Shown: positions 17,679-25,885 of the stretch, piece by piece | Position numbering within the stretch: the stretch's first letter is position 1 | How the letters are laid out: the number at the start of each line of letters is the position of its first letter | NCBI GenBank assembly: GCA_016717205.1 | Contig: JADKGC010000015.1 | Span: 1 to 64,000 of the forward strand | Length of the DNA stretch: 64,000 bases | Reading direction: 5' to 3' | DNA from: Candidatus Flexifilum breve | Lineage (GTDB): Bacteria; Chloroflexota; Anaerolineae; Aggregatilineales; Phototrophicaceae | Program-made: the position numbers and the translations under genes | The notes under the pieces: generated by a model | What the model was told of the DNA's origin: nothing | Database searches by the model: none | What the model saw: only the letters and a program-made list of their open reading frames with translations

Positions 17679-18593
17679 ATGAGTTGGGATCGAGTAGAGC
17701 GGTTGATCGGCTCAGATAATCTGGCGCGGCTGGCAGAAAAGCGCGTCGCGGTGATCGGCCTCGGGTCGGGCGGCGGGTTCGTCGCGCTCACCCTGGCCAT
17801 GAGCGGCGTCGGCCATTTTGTGCTCATCGATGACGATACGCTGGAAGAAACCAACATCGTGCGCCATGTCGCGGATCGGCGGTATCTGGGACAGCCGAAA
17901 GTCGAAGCGGTGGCCGACCTGATTCGCCAGCGCAACCCGAACGCCGACGTGAAAACGGTGATTGGCCTGATCGAAGACCACAAGGACGCGCTCGACGGCG
18001 TCGACATCATCATCTCCGGCGTGGATGGCGAAAACCCGAAATACGTCATCAATCAGGTGGCGCTCGAAAAGTTGATCCCAGCCGTGTATGCGGGCGTGTA
18101 CGAGCGTGGCGAAGGCGGCGATGTCGTCGCGATCACGCCGTACGATGGCCCGTGTTACGCCTGCTGGGCGGCGGAGCTGCGCGACGAATTAGCCGCCGTG
18201 AAGAATTTCGGCGAGCGCGAACTCGATTATGGTATGATCGGGGAAAGTGGCACGCTGGAAGCCGAACCGGCGCTGTGGCTGCATGTCACCCGCGTCGCCT
18301 CGGTGCAGGCGGATATCGCGCTCAATGAACTCTTGCGTGACAGTGCCATTCATAAGGACATGCCCGGCAACACCGTCATCCTCGCCAATGTGGCGCTGGA
18401 GATCGTCGACGGCCAGATCAGCCCGCCGTATACCGCGGTGTGGGCGACCGTTGACCGCAACCCCGACTGCTTGATCTGTGGGGACTACTTCCGGCGGCAG
18501 GCGGCGCTCTCCGAAGAGGGCGGCGTATCGCTGGATGACTTGATGCAGGAAACGGGCATGATTGTAGAGGACGAAAAGGAACAAAAATCGTGA
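17679..18593 (+). CDS. ThiF/HesA/MoeB-family E1-like adenylyltransferase
   Basis: This 304-residue protein is an E1-like enzyme. It has the nucleotide-binding VAVIGLGSGGG, the acidic/Asn motif LIDDDTLEETNIVRH, the aspartate region GVDIIISGVDGENPK, and two Cys pairs (CYAC and CLIC) that should bind structural zinc. ATG 17679 has TAGGAG at good spacing. Such enzymes adenylate the C-terminus of a Ub-like protein and pass it on. It follows the E2-like and JAB-like genes after a repeat, and its stop overlaps the GTG of the next small gene (GTGA). Confidence 0.9.
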   Translation: MSWDRVERLIGSDNLARLAEKRVAVIGLGSGGGFVALTLAMSGVGHFVLIDDDTLEETNIVRHVADRRYLGQPKVEAVADLIRQRNPNADVKTVIGLIEDHKDALDGVDIIISGVDGENPKYVINQVALEKLIPAVYAGVYERGEGGDVVAITPYDGPCYACWAAELRDELAAVKNFGERELDYGMIGESGTLEAEPALWLHVTRVASVQADIALNELLRDSAIHKDMPGNTVILANVALEIVDGQISPPYTAVWATVDRNPDCLICGDYFRRQAALSEEGGVSLDDLMQETGMIVEDEKEQKS

Positions 18594-18862
18594 CGGACGA
18601 GCTCAATAACCAACCGGGCGGCACTACCCCTCCTCCCGAACCCACCGATCAAGACGCGAATCCGACCGATGAAGGCTACAAGGAACGGTTGGAACGGCTC
18701 GGCGGCGAGCCGGCGCCGGCGATCACGCCGGAGGAATTCGCGCGCCTGCAAAAGGCCGGACAAGTCCACATTGACGCGCGTGGCCGTGTGAAAACCACGC
18801 GGCGCAGTGACGCCGAAGCGGGCGTTTCGCTCAAAAAGCGTCGAGCGTGGTATGGCCGATAA
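18590..18862 (+). CDS. Small hydrophilic protein of unknown function in E1-like operon
   Basis: This 90-residue protein starts at GTG 18590, overlapping the E1-like stop by four bases, and its end overlaps the methyltransferase start by 11 bases. Such tight packing argues it is real. The first 30 residues are Pro/Thr/Asp-rich and probably disordered. The middle has PEEFARLQKAGQVHIDARGR, and the tail is basic (TTRRSDAEAG, LKKRRAWYGR). It has no beta-grasp pattern and no Gly-Gly end, so it is not an evident Ub-like modifier. Its position still makes it the first candidate for a substrate or adaptor. Confidence 0.7.
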   Translation: MTDELNNQPGGTTPPPEPTDQDANPTDEGYKERLERLGGEPAPAITPEEFARLQKAGQVHIDARGRVKTTRRSDAEAGVSLKKRRAWYGR

Positions 18863-20023
18863 CGCGGCACTGGTCAACGCGCTTAAAGACGCGGGACTGC
18901 TGACTGAGCCCCGGTTGGAACGGGCCTTTCGCGCTGTCCCGCGTCATCTTTTCCTGCCCCAGGTGCCTCCCGAACAGGTTTACTCCGATCAAGCGATTGC
19001 CATTAAACAGGGCGCGGATGGTACGGTCATCAGCTCGTCCAGCCAGCCGAGCATGATGGCGCACATGCTCAACCAGCTCCGTTTGACCGAAGGTTGCAAC
19101 GTGCTGGAAATCGGCACTGGGTCGGGCTACAACGCGGCGCTGATGCAGCACATCGTCGGCGACCTGGGCAAAGTTACCACCATCGAACTCGACAAAGAAT
19201 TGGCCATGCACGCCGAGAATCATCTGGCAGATGCGGGCATGCGCGCAGTCAACGTGGTGCACGGCGATGGCGCGCTCGGGTATGCGCCGCGGGCGGCGTA
19301 TGATCGCATCATCGCGTCGGTTGGCGTGTGGGACGTGCTCAAAATGTGGGTGCGCCAGCTCAAGCCGGATGGTCTGCTCGTCGCGCCGATCTGGTGGAAC
19401 GCCTTCCAGTTGAGCGCGGCCTTCACCCCGTCCGGCGATGGGACGCTGACCAGCCGCAAGAACACGCTGTGCAATTTTGTGGTGCTGCGTGGCGGCATCG
19501 GCACGCCGTCGTTGAGCGTCCGCCTGGGGACGACGCCGCTCTGGCTCGACTCCAGCGAGGCCGCCCGCATCGACACCGCGCGCTTACATGCGCTGCTCTC
19601 GTATGACGCGGAGCGCGAACACCTGAGCGTCCCCCTCACCTTCAGTGAGATGTGGTCGAGCTTTATCCCGTATCTGGTGCTGAATACGCCGCCTGACTTT
19701 GTCTTTGCGAAGTATCAGGTGCGCGACAGTGAGCAGCACCCGTACGGCATCGAAGGCATGGGCTTCGCGCTGCTGGCGCGGGGCAGCGCGTGTTTCATTC
19801 CGCTGAATGGGAACGGCGTCATCTACTACTACGGTAGCGCCGATTCGTTTATGGCGACCGAGGACGCGCTCAAAGGCTGGAACGCGGCCAAACGCCCCAA
19901 ACTGGATCAACTGCGCTTGCGCCTGATCCCGAAAGAACGGGGTGAACCGGAAATCCGCGCGGGCAAACTCTACCCGCGCCGAGATCACCTCTGCACGTAT
20001 GGTTCGAGGATGAGACAACATGA
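18852..20023 (+). CDS. Protein-L-isoaspartate O-methyltransferase-like, frameshifted near end
   Basis: An N-terminal PCMT-like part (AFRAVPRHLFLPQVPPEQVY, DQAIAIKQGADGTVISSSSQ) leads to the SAM site NVLEIGTGSGYNAALMQHIV and RIIASVGVWDVLKMWVRQLK. About 170 further residues form a C-terminal extension as in the longer PCMT relatives. In the sequence as given the frame runs on to 20063 with an odd tail. Restoring one base near 20000 gives TYWFEDETT and a TGA at 20021 that overlaps the next ATG as ATGA, so a one-base deletion is very likely. Family members repair isoaspartyl residues; in Ub-like gene neighbourhoods the role is unknown. Confidence 0.82.
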
Positions 20024-20940
20024 CCGACGGCTACGCACTGGTGATCGGATCGATGGGCATTGAAGTCAAAGCGTATGCGCCGCAGCCTTTGGGCGCAGTC
20101 AATGCAGGGATTGTGCGCAATACGCTCGGCGGGGGCGCGCGCAATATCGCCGAAAACCTCGCGCGGCTCGATGTGGCGACGACGCTGCTCTCGGCGGTCG
20201 GCGTGGACGGCGCAGGCCGCCGCGTGATTCGTTGGATGCGCAAAGTCGGCGTGGACTGCCGCCATGTGCGCGTCGTGTCGGAAGGACGCACCGCCAATTT
20301 CATCTCGCTGACCAACGAGCGCGGCGAGCCGACCATGACGATCTACGATACCTCGATCATGGAGCACGTCGACGCCAACTACCTGTGGAAACACGAACCG
20401 CTCATCGAAAAAGCCGCGCTGCTCGTGATCGATGCGACGTTGAGCGACGAGGCTATCGCCACCGCTTTCGAGATCGCGGATCGCTACGGCGTGCGCGTGT
20501 GCGCTGATCCGACGACGCCAGCGCTGGCGAGTAAACTGCGCCCGTACCTCGATCAGATGTATCTGGTGATCCCCAACGCCGCCGAAACGACCGCCCTGTG
20601 CGATTTGCAACCCGTCGACCGGGAGTCGGCGTTGGAGGCGGCGCGCAAGCTCGTCTCGCTCGGCGCGCTGATCGCCGTGGTGACGATGGGCGAGATCGGC
20701 GTCGCATATGCGCATGGCAGCGGCAGCGGTTTCATTCGCGCCAAAGCCACGCAGGTCGTCGACCCGACGGGCGCGGGCGACGCTTTCACGGGCGCGGTGA
20801 TCTTCGGCTTGCTTAATCATGTTTCGGAAGATGAGGCCATGCGGCTCGGCATGACCGCCGCCGCGCTCACCCTGCAATCCAAAGACACGGTGTTTCCCGG
20901 ACTAACGCAAGAGTTGCTCTACGACAAATTGGTGGTTTAA
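20020..20940 (+). CDS. PfkB-family carbohydrate/nucleoside kinase
   Basis: This 306-residue kinase has both PfkB signatures: the N-terminal GGGARNIAENLARLD with LLSAVGVDGAGR, and the C-terminal DPTGAGDAFTGAVIFGLLNH with the catalytic Asp of the GAGD anion hole. The pattern is closest to pseudouridine or ribose kinases, but I cannot choose between them. Its ATG overlaps the methyltransferase stop once the upstream frame is corrected, so it is the last gene of the operon starting at the E2-like or E1-like gene. Confidence 0.88.
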   Translation: MTDGYALVIGSMGIEVKAYAPQPLGAVNAGIVRNTLGGGARNIAENLARLDVATTLLSAVGVDGAGRRVIRWMRKVGVDCRHVRVVSEGRTANFISLTNERGEPTMTIYDTSIMEHVDANYLWKHEPLIEKAALLVIDATLSDEAIATAFEIADRYGVRVCADPTTPALASKLRPYLDQMYLVIPNAAETTALCDLQPVDRESALEAARKLVSLGALIAVVTMGEIGVAYAHGSGSGFIRAKATQVVDPTGAGDAFTGAVIFGLLNHVSEDEAMRLGMTAAALTLQSKDTVFPGLTQELLYDKLVV

Positions 20941-20982
20941 TTGAGGGATCAACATCCGTTAACCCTCGAAAGCTGACCAACG

Positions 20983-21870
20983 GTGATCCAGCTCGCGTCC
21001 GAAACCGTCCACTGGGACAAGCCCATCTCCATCCAACCGACCCCACGCGACGCGGGAGATGCCGTTTCGGACGAGGATCTGACCGCTGGCTTGCTCAAGC
21101 CGCCGCTCAAATGGGCGGGAGGCAAACGCTGGCTCGTGCCGCACGTGCGCCCCTTGTGGGAGCCGTTTCGTCAGCGGCGCTATGTCGAACCGTTTTGCGG
21201 TGGGCTGGCGCTGCCGCTGAATTTCATCCCGGCGCACGCGGTGCTCAACGATATGAACGCCCACCTGATCAATTTCTACCGGCAGGTGCAGGATGGTCTC
21301 CGGATGGAGATCCCGACGGTCAATGACAGCGTGCTCTACTATCAGCACCGCGATACCTTCAATGCGCTGATCCGCGAGGGGCGCGCGCAGAGCAAAACCG
21401 CCGCCGAACTCTTCTACTACCTCAACCGCACGGGTTACAACGGTCTGTGCCGCTTCAACAAGAAGGGCGGCTTCAACGTCCCCTTCGGCAAGTACACGAC
21501 CATCCACTATGCGCCGGATTTTTACGCCTACCAGAGCGCGCTGGCGCCGTGGACGTTCAGCGCGGGTGATTTCGCGCAGATCGACCTCGATCCCGGCGAT
21601 TTCATCTATGCCGACCCGCCGTATGACGTGCCGTTTGTCCAATATTCGCAGACGGGCTTCACGTGGGACGATCAGGTGCGGCTGGCGGAATGGCTCGCCC
21701 GGCATCGCGGCCCGGTCGTGCTCTCCAATCAGGCGACCGAACGCATCTGCGCGCTGTACGAGCGCCTCGGCTTCACGCTGATGAAACTGCCTGCGCCGCG
21801 CCGCATTAGCTGCAACGGCGACCGCACGCCCGCGATTGAAGTTCTCGCCATCCGGGGCATCACGTTGTGA
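20983..21870 (+). CDS. Dam-type DNA adenine methyltransferase
   Basis: This 295-residue N6-adenine methyltransferase has the family order: LKPPLKWAGGKRWLVPHVRP, the SAM motif YVEPFCGGLALPLNF with NDMNAHLINFYR, the recognition region FYYLNRTGYNGLCRFNKKGG, and the catalytic DPPY in FIYADPPYDVPF. The start is GTG 20983. GATC specificity is usual for this family but cannot be proven from sequence. A candidate nuclease gene follows at 22186, separated by repeats, so a restriction pair is possible; an orphan regulatory methylase is the alternative. Confidence 0.9.
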   Translation: MIQLASETVHWDKPISIQPTPRDAGDAVSDEDLTAGLLKPPLKWAGGKRWLVPHVRPLWEPFRQRRYVEPFCGGLALPLNFIPAHAVLNDMNAHLINFYRQVQDGLRMEIPTVNDSVLYYQHRDTFNALIREGRAQSKTAAELFYYLNRTGYNGLCRFNKKGGFNVPFGKYTTIHYAPDFYAYQSALAPWTFSAGDFAQIDLDPGDFIYADPPYDVPFVQYSQTGFTWDDQVRLAEWLARHRGPVVLSNQATERICALYERLGFTLMKLPAPRRISCNGDRTPAIEVLAIRGITL

Positions 21871-21944
21871 ATGGCTGTGTGATCACACTAGACTCTCGCT
21901 GTAGGGACGAGGGATATGGTCACTTCAGAAGCGCCATTGGATCT

Positions 21945-22102
21945 AACCTCACCCCTAAATCCCCTCTCCGAAAAGAGGAGAGGGGACTTAAAAACTCTGC
22001 TTGCCTCCCCTCTCCTCTAGGAGAGGGGTTGGGGGTGAGGTTGAGCACTTTCACCATTCCTGCCGAAGAATGGCCAAGAGGACAAGGCCTGCCTTGTCTC
22101 TA
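21945..22102. repeat. Family-B repeat followed by family-A palindrome; no gene in 21871-22185
   Basis: AACCTCACCCC at 21945 mirrors GGGGGTGAGGTT ending at 22042, with two CCCCTCTCC-type hairpins inside. An A palindrome (GACAAGGC..GCCTTGTC) lies at 22081-22098. A half A element (GTAGGGACGAGG) also occurs at 21901. I see no coding in the 315-base gap. Confidence 0.8.
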
Positions 22103-22185
22103 CAAAAGCATCTACACGCTGTTTCGACCTCCTCTAAATCGCATCCGCCGTCCGCGCTCCCGAGTGTTACGCTAAAGGCGGACGC

Positions 22186-22695
22186 ATGCAGCCTCCCTAC
22201 TACTTCCCTCACAAGCGCGAAGAATCTTATCCGCCCGTCGAACGGGTGCGGCGGTGGTTCGAGAAGCGTGGGGATGTAGCCGAGGCGCGCGATGTGCAGG
22301 ACAACGCGGAGTACTACTACAAAGGCGATATTCTGGTCATTCGCGGCGATGGTTCGATGCAGTTCGTCGAAGTCAAATCGGAGCCGTCGTATACCCGCCA
22401 CACCACTGAAAACCTCGCGATTGAGCGCTATTCCGATGTCGCCAAGCACAGCCCCGGCGGCCCGTGGTCGACGCAGGCCGATTTCTACGTGCACATCTAC
22501 GCCGATGGGTTGCTGGTGGTGATGAACCGCAAGCGCCTCGTCCACTGGATCGACTCCGAACTGGAACGCGATCGCCACACGTTCACCTACCGCGAGATCG
22601 CTAATCACGGGTGGGTGACGGGCACATATCTGATTCCACGCGGGCGGGTGCGTTCCGCGCTCGGCGACTGGATGCGCGAATACGACCTCGATTAG
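22186..22695 (+). CDS. Candidate PD-(D/E)XK nuclease-like protein
   Basis: This 169-residue protein contains YYYKGDILVIRGDGSMQFVE followed by VKSE. That gives Asp48...Glu62-x-Lys64, the spacing of a PD-(D/E)XK nuclease core, inside the expected alternation of strands. A following helix (TTENLAIERYSDVAK) and strand (ADFYVHIYADGLLVVM) fit the fold. I do not recognise a specific family. It lies 315 bases after a Dam-type methylase on the same strand, so a restriction or DNA-repair role is plausible but inferred. ATG 22186 has no strong ribosome site. Confidence 0.6.
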   Translation: MQPPYYFPHKREESYPPVERVRRWFEKRGDVAEARDVQDNAEYYYKGDILVIRGDGSMQFVEVKSEPSYTRHTTENLAIERYSDVAKHSPGGPWSTQADFYVHIYADGLLVVMNRKRLVHWIDSELERDRHTFTYREIANHGWVTGTYLIPRGRVRSALGDWMREYDLD

Positions 22696-22774
22696 CGTTG
22701 CCAATCTGCTTTATTCATAATGCTAAACGCATGAAATCAGGCGAAGAATTCGCAGATTTGTTCTACATTTCCCC

Positions 22775-22803
22775 TGTGTAATTCGTTGAATTTATGTTAT
22801 AAT
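22775..22803 (+). promoter_or_regulatory. Promoter for ssb
   Basis: A consensus TATAAT at 22798-22803 lies 51 bases before the ssb start. The -35 (TGTGTA, 17 bases upstream) is weak. Confidence 0.5.
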
Positions 22804-22854
22804 GTTACGTACTGTCTGAGGGAAAATTTGCGCTTAAGAGTAGGAGTGTGACAC

Positions 22855-23271
22855 ATGGCGGGCTGGAGTCAGATGATCATACTGGGTAATGTGGGTAGAG
22901 ACCCGGAAATGCGGTACACCCAATCCGGTGTTGCTGTGTGTTCCTTCACAGTGGCAGTGACACGGCGTTTTGGGAGCGGCGATCAGCGTCAAGAGAAGAC
23001 GCAGTGGGTGCGCGTTAGCTGCTGGAACAAACTGGCAGAGACGGCGAACCAGTGGATTAAGAAGGGCATGCAGGTGATGGTGGTGGGCAACCCCGAAGTC
23101 TCCGCCTATCTTGATAAAAGCGGTCAGCCACAGGCATCCCTTGAACTCCGTGCCGACAACTTCCAGATGCTGGGGCAGCGCGGCGATGGGCAGGGCAGCA
23201 ATCAGGGTGGCGACTACGGCGATTACGGCGGCGGCAGCGGCGGCTCGAACGTCGACGAGATTCCGTTCTAG
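22855..23271 (+). CDS. ssb: Single-stranded DNA-binding protein
   Basis: This 138-residue SSB has the N-terminal OB fold (MIILGNVGRDPEMRYTQSGV, TQWVRVSCWNKLAETANQWI, GMQVMVVGNPEVSAYLDKSG), a Gly/Gln-rich flexible linker from about residue 108, and the acidic tail NVDEIPF that binds partner proteins. AGTAGGAG lies upstream of ATG 22855. It stands alone, with its own promoter and terminator, not in the usual rpsF-ssb-rpsR group. Confidence 0.95.
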   Translation: MAGWSQMIILGNVGRDPEMRYTQSGVAVCSFTVAVTRRFGSGDQRQEKTQWVRVSCWNKLAETANQWIKKGMQVMVVGNPEVSAYLDKSGQPQASLELRADNFQMLGQRGDGQGSNQGGDYGDYGGGSGGSNVDEIPF

Positions 23272-23293
23272 ACCTTCAGGGCTAGTGATATCC

Positions 23294-23323
23294 AAGGACA
23301 AGGCTGACACCTTGTCCTTTTTA
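23294..23323 (+). terminator. Intrinsic terminator after ssb
   Basis: AAGGACAAG (23294-23302) pairs with CTTGTCCTT (23311-23319) and is followed by TTTT. The stem matches a family-A palindrome arm, so a repeat seems to serve as the terminator. Confidence 0.75.
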
Positions 23324-23449
23324 TTTCCCACATGCCCCCTGAATCGGGGGGCGGACGGTTGTTTTCAATCCTCGCGTAATCCAGTATGCTTGAAGGAGTC
23401 AGCCCACTTGCTGACAGGCCTTGTGGATTGAGGAGCACACTTCCCCCTT

Positions 23450-23776
23450 ATGACCCAACCACCGAAACCCAACCAGCGCCAACTGCGGCTGGAAATTCCC
23501 GCCAACCTCGCTGCGACCTACGCCAACGCCGTCATCGTCAGCCATACCAACAGCGAAATCATCTTCGACTTTCTGCAAATTATGCCGAATGATCCGCGCG
23601 CGCGGGTGCAAAACCGCGTCGTGCTCACGCCCGCCAACGCCAAGCTGTTCATGCGGGCGCTGCAAAACAACCTCGACCGCTTCGAGGAGAAATTCGGCGA
23701 AATCCCTATGCCGCCGCAAAATGCCTCGCTGGCGGATCAACTCTTCGGCATGATCAAACCGGAAGACGAACCCTGA
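23450..23776 (+). CDS. DUF3467 family protein
   Basis: This 108-residue protein matches DUF3467: LRLEIPANLAATYANAVIVS, HTNSEIIFDFLQIMP, then RVVLTPANAKLFMRALQNNL. The family has no known activity. Its stop shares one base with the next ATG (TGATG), so it is translationally coupled to the translin-like gene. Confidence 0.85.
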   Translation: MTQPPKPNQRQLRLEIPANLAATYANAVIVSHTNSEIIFDFLQIMPNDPRARVQNRVVLTPANAKLFMRALQNNLDRFEEKFGEIPMPPQNASLADQLFGMIKPEDEP

Positions 23777-24411
23777 TGACCGACCTGCTCCGGATCTCAG
23801 ACTCAATCCGTGCGGCCTTCGTCACCAAGAACGCCGCGCGCGACAGCGCGATCAGCCGTTCGCGCGAACTCATCCGCCACTGCGCCGAGAGCATCCGCGC
23901 CATTCACCGCCGCGAATGGGACGCCGCGCAGGCGAAACTGGCCGTCGCGCAGAGCGCCGCCGACGATCTGCGCGCGGTCATCAAAGACTATCCGGACTTG
24001 CATTACAGCGGCTACACGCAGGATGCGCTCAAAGAGGTAGTCGAAGCGTTCGCGACGTATGCCATCATCCGGGATCAACCGCTGCCCTCGCCGGAATCGC
24101 TCAATGTGGATGCCAGCACCTACCTCAACGGGCTGGCGGAAGCCGCGACCGAACTGCGCCGCTTCATCCTCGACATTTTGCGCCGTGAAGACGGCGACGC
24201 CGCCGAAGCCGAGCGCTTGCTCGATTGGATGGACGCGATCTATGATCAATTGGTCACATTTGACTTCCCCGACGCGATCACGGGTGATCTGCGGCGGCGC
24301 ACGGATGTGGTGCGCGGCGTGCTGGAACGCACCCGCGGTGACCTCACGACGACGATTCAGCAGCAGCGGTTGCAGGCGGCACTTCAGCGTTTCGAAGGGC
24401 GGATCACCTAA
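23776..24411 (+). CDS. Translin-like family protein
   Basis: This all-helical, 211-residue protein resembles translin/TRAX-like bacterial and archaeal proteins. It has the early Arg-rich helix (ARDSAISRSRELIRHCAESI), LHYSGYTQDALKEVVEAFAT and ASTYLNGLAEAATELRRFIL, and ends with RRRTDVVRGVLERTRGDLTT. Translins bind short nucleic acids, and in eukaryotes they process RNA. It overlaps DUF3467 and stands 23 bases before the TIR gene. An operon of the three is likely. Confidence 0.75.
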   Translation: MTDLLRISDSIRAAFVTKNAARDSAISRSRELIRHCAESIRAIHRREWDAAQAKLAVAQSAADDLRAVIKDYPDLHYSGYTQDALKEVVEAFATYAIIRDQPLPSPESLNVDASTYLNGLAEAATELRRFILDILRREDGDAAEAERLLDWMDAIYDQLVTFDFPDAITGDLRRRTDVVRGVLERTRGDLTTTIQQQRLQAALQRFEGRIT

Positions 24412-24434
24412 CTTAGAGCGGGCAGGGTTGAAAA

Positions 24435-25706
24435 ATGACACAGATCTTTATCAGCTACAGCCGGAAAGATGAAGCTTTTGCGCGCCGCCTCACGACGTCG
24501 TTGTGCCTACTGGGCGCCGAAGTCTGGATTGACCTCGAAGATATTCCGCTCGGCGTCAAGTGGAGCACTGCGATTCAGGATGGCCTAAACGAGTCCGAGG
24601 TGATGATCATCATCCTCTCGCCGGACTCAATGGCTTCCAGCAATGTTGAGGATGAATGGCAGTATTTTCTCGACCAGAAGAAGCCCGTCATCCCGGTGCT
24701 GCTGCGACCGTGCAGCATTCATTTTCAACTCAACCGCCTGCAGCGCGTGCACTTTCACGAGCGCGACTATGACAGCGCTTTCGAGGAACTACATACCGAA
24801 CTGCAAGAGCGCGGCTTCACGTTTGAGCATACGCCGGAGTATGCGCGTACCCACCCGGCCACGCAGCCGACGCTGCCGCTGCGCCATCCGCCGCCGCCGC
24901 GCCGGACACGACTCGCGGTCGGCGGCGCAGTTGTGCTGATCGCGCTGGTCGCCGCGCTTGTGCTCATGCTGATGAACGGCCAAACCACCCTGAGCACGGC
25001 GAACGCCACCAACACGCGGATTGCCGAAATCGTCGCCCAGTTGAGCGCGACCGCGACTGAAGCTCGCGTTGTGGCGGATGTGCCAACGGCTACATCAACG
25101 CCGTCCCCTACGTCGAGTTTGGAACCGACGGCCACCCCGACCACACCGCCAACCGACACCTCGACTCCTGAGCCAACGGCTACTCCGACGACACCGCCGA
25201 CCGACACGCCCACTTCGGAACCAACGGCCACCGCCACCCTGCCGCCAACCGCTACGCCAACACCGGAGGCCACCGGAACGGCCACGCCGACCGAACTGCC
25301 CGTCATCGTTACACCTGCGCCGCAGTCGTCGCTGATGCTGCTGTACGGCGAGAACGGGGTCGCGTTGTTGAACCGCTCGTCGCGGGCGGTCAGCATTGAA
25401 GGGCTGATCTTCATGCAGATCGTCGGGCGGACCCGCATCAGCTTTAACAGCACAACGTGGACTTCCACGTCGCGCACGGGCTTGCTCCCGAGCGGCTACT
25501 GTGCGTGGGTGGGCAGCGTCCCCGAAGATGAGATCGAACTGCCGCGCGACTGTCGCGGTCGTTACGCCTGGGCGCAGGTGAGCAGTACGCGCCGCTTCTG
25601 GACGAGCAGCGAACGCGGCGCGACATTCGAGGTGCAGCAGAATTTCGAAACTATCGGCATCTGTGACATCAGCGCCGGAGTGTGCGAACTCGGGGCGGGA
25701 AGCTGA
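24435..25706 (+). CDS. TIR-domain transmembrane protein with exported C-terminal domain
   Basis: The N-terminal TIR domain (about 1-130) begins MTQIFISYSRKDEAFARRL and has VWIDLEDIPLGVKW, MIIILSPDSMASSNVEDEWQ and PVIPVLLRPC. The Glu in the VEDEWQYF stretch lies where NAD-cleaving TIRs carry the catalytic residue. A basic stretch and one membrane helix (about 158-178) follow, then a Thr/Pro/Glu repeat of about 90 residues with near-identical blocks (PTATPTTPPTDT), and a C-terminal domain of about 125 residues with two Cys pairs. Topology would put TIR inside and the C-terminal domain outside. TIR proteins serve in defence or signalling; an NADase role is inference. Confidence 0.85.
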   Translation: MTQIFISYSRKDEAFARRLTTSLCLLGAEVWIDLEDIPLGVKWSTAIQDGLNESEVMIIILSPDSMASSNVEDEWQYFLDQKKPVIPVLLRPCSIHFQLNRLQRVHFHERDYDSAFEELHTELQERGFTFEHTPEYARTHPATQPTLPLRHPPPPRRTRLAVGGAVVLIALVAALVLMLMNGQTTLSTANATNTRIAEIVAQLSATATEARVVADVPTATSTPSPTSSLEPTATPTTPPTDTSTPEPTATPTTPPTDTPTSEPTATATLPPTATPTPEATGTATPTELPVIVTPAPQSSLMLLYGENGVALLNRSSRAVSIEGLIFMQIVGRTRISFNSTTWTSTSRTGLLPSGYCAWVGSVPEDEIELPRDCRGRYAWAQVSSTRRFWTSSERGATFEVQQNFETIGICDISAGVCELGAGS

Positions 25707-25709
25707 CCC

Positions 25710-25738
25710 TTGTCAGCGTTTGCTGGCATCGGTAGAAT
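25710..25738 (+). promoter_or_regulatory. Promoter for the rplJ-rplL operon
   Basis: TTGTCA (25710-25715) and TAGAAT (25733-25738) are separated by exactly 17 bases. The L10 leader begins about 25 bases downstream. Confidence 0.7.
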
Positions 25739-25764
25739 AACTCTCGCTTAGTCAATTCGACTTT

Positions 25765-25885
25765 GCCGCAGACCGCAGGTGCGGATTATCCGCTTAATCT
25801 CCTGCCGAGGCGAGGGAACCCAATGTCTTATTCCACCGTGAATAGACAGCCCTTCGCGCGTTTGCGAGGGCTGTTTTTGTTTTTA
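25765..25885 (+). ncRNA. Ribosomal protein L10 leader
   Basis: The stretch CCGCAGACCGCAGGTGC followed by CTTAATCTCCTGCCGAGG has the conserved sequence and pairing (GCAGG with CCTGC) of the L10 leader, which binds L10(L12)4 and shuts down its own operon. It lies between the promoter at 25710 and rplJ, and an intrinsic terminator follows, so control is probably by premature termination. Confidence 0.85.
25846..25884 (+). terminator. Attenuator terminator of the L10 leader
   Basis: ACAGCCCT (25846-25853) pairs with AGGGCTGT (25867-25874), with an inner CGC/GCG pair, followed by a T-rich tract. It would stop transcription about 120 bases before rplJ. Confidence 0.8.

Noticed and set aside
15967..20940. 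E1/E2/JAB cluster as a CBASS operon
   Set aside because: There is no CD-NTase (cyclase) gene and no effector such as a phospholipase or nuclease in the operon.
25128..25290. Tandem repeat inside the TIR gene considered as a CRISPR-like or minisatellite array
   Set aside because: It is in frame and codes for a Thr/Pro/Glu linker repeated in many proteins here; there are no unique spacers.
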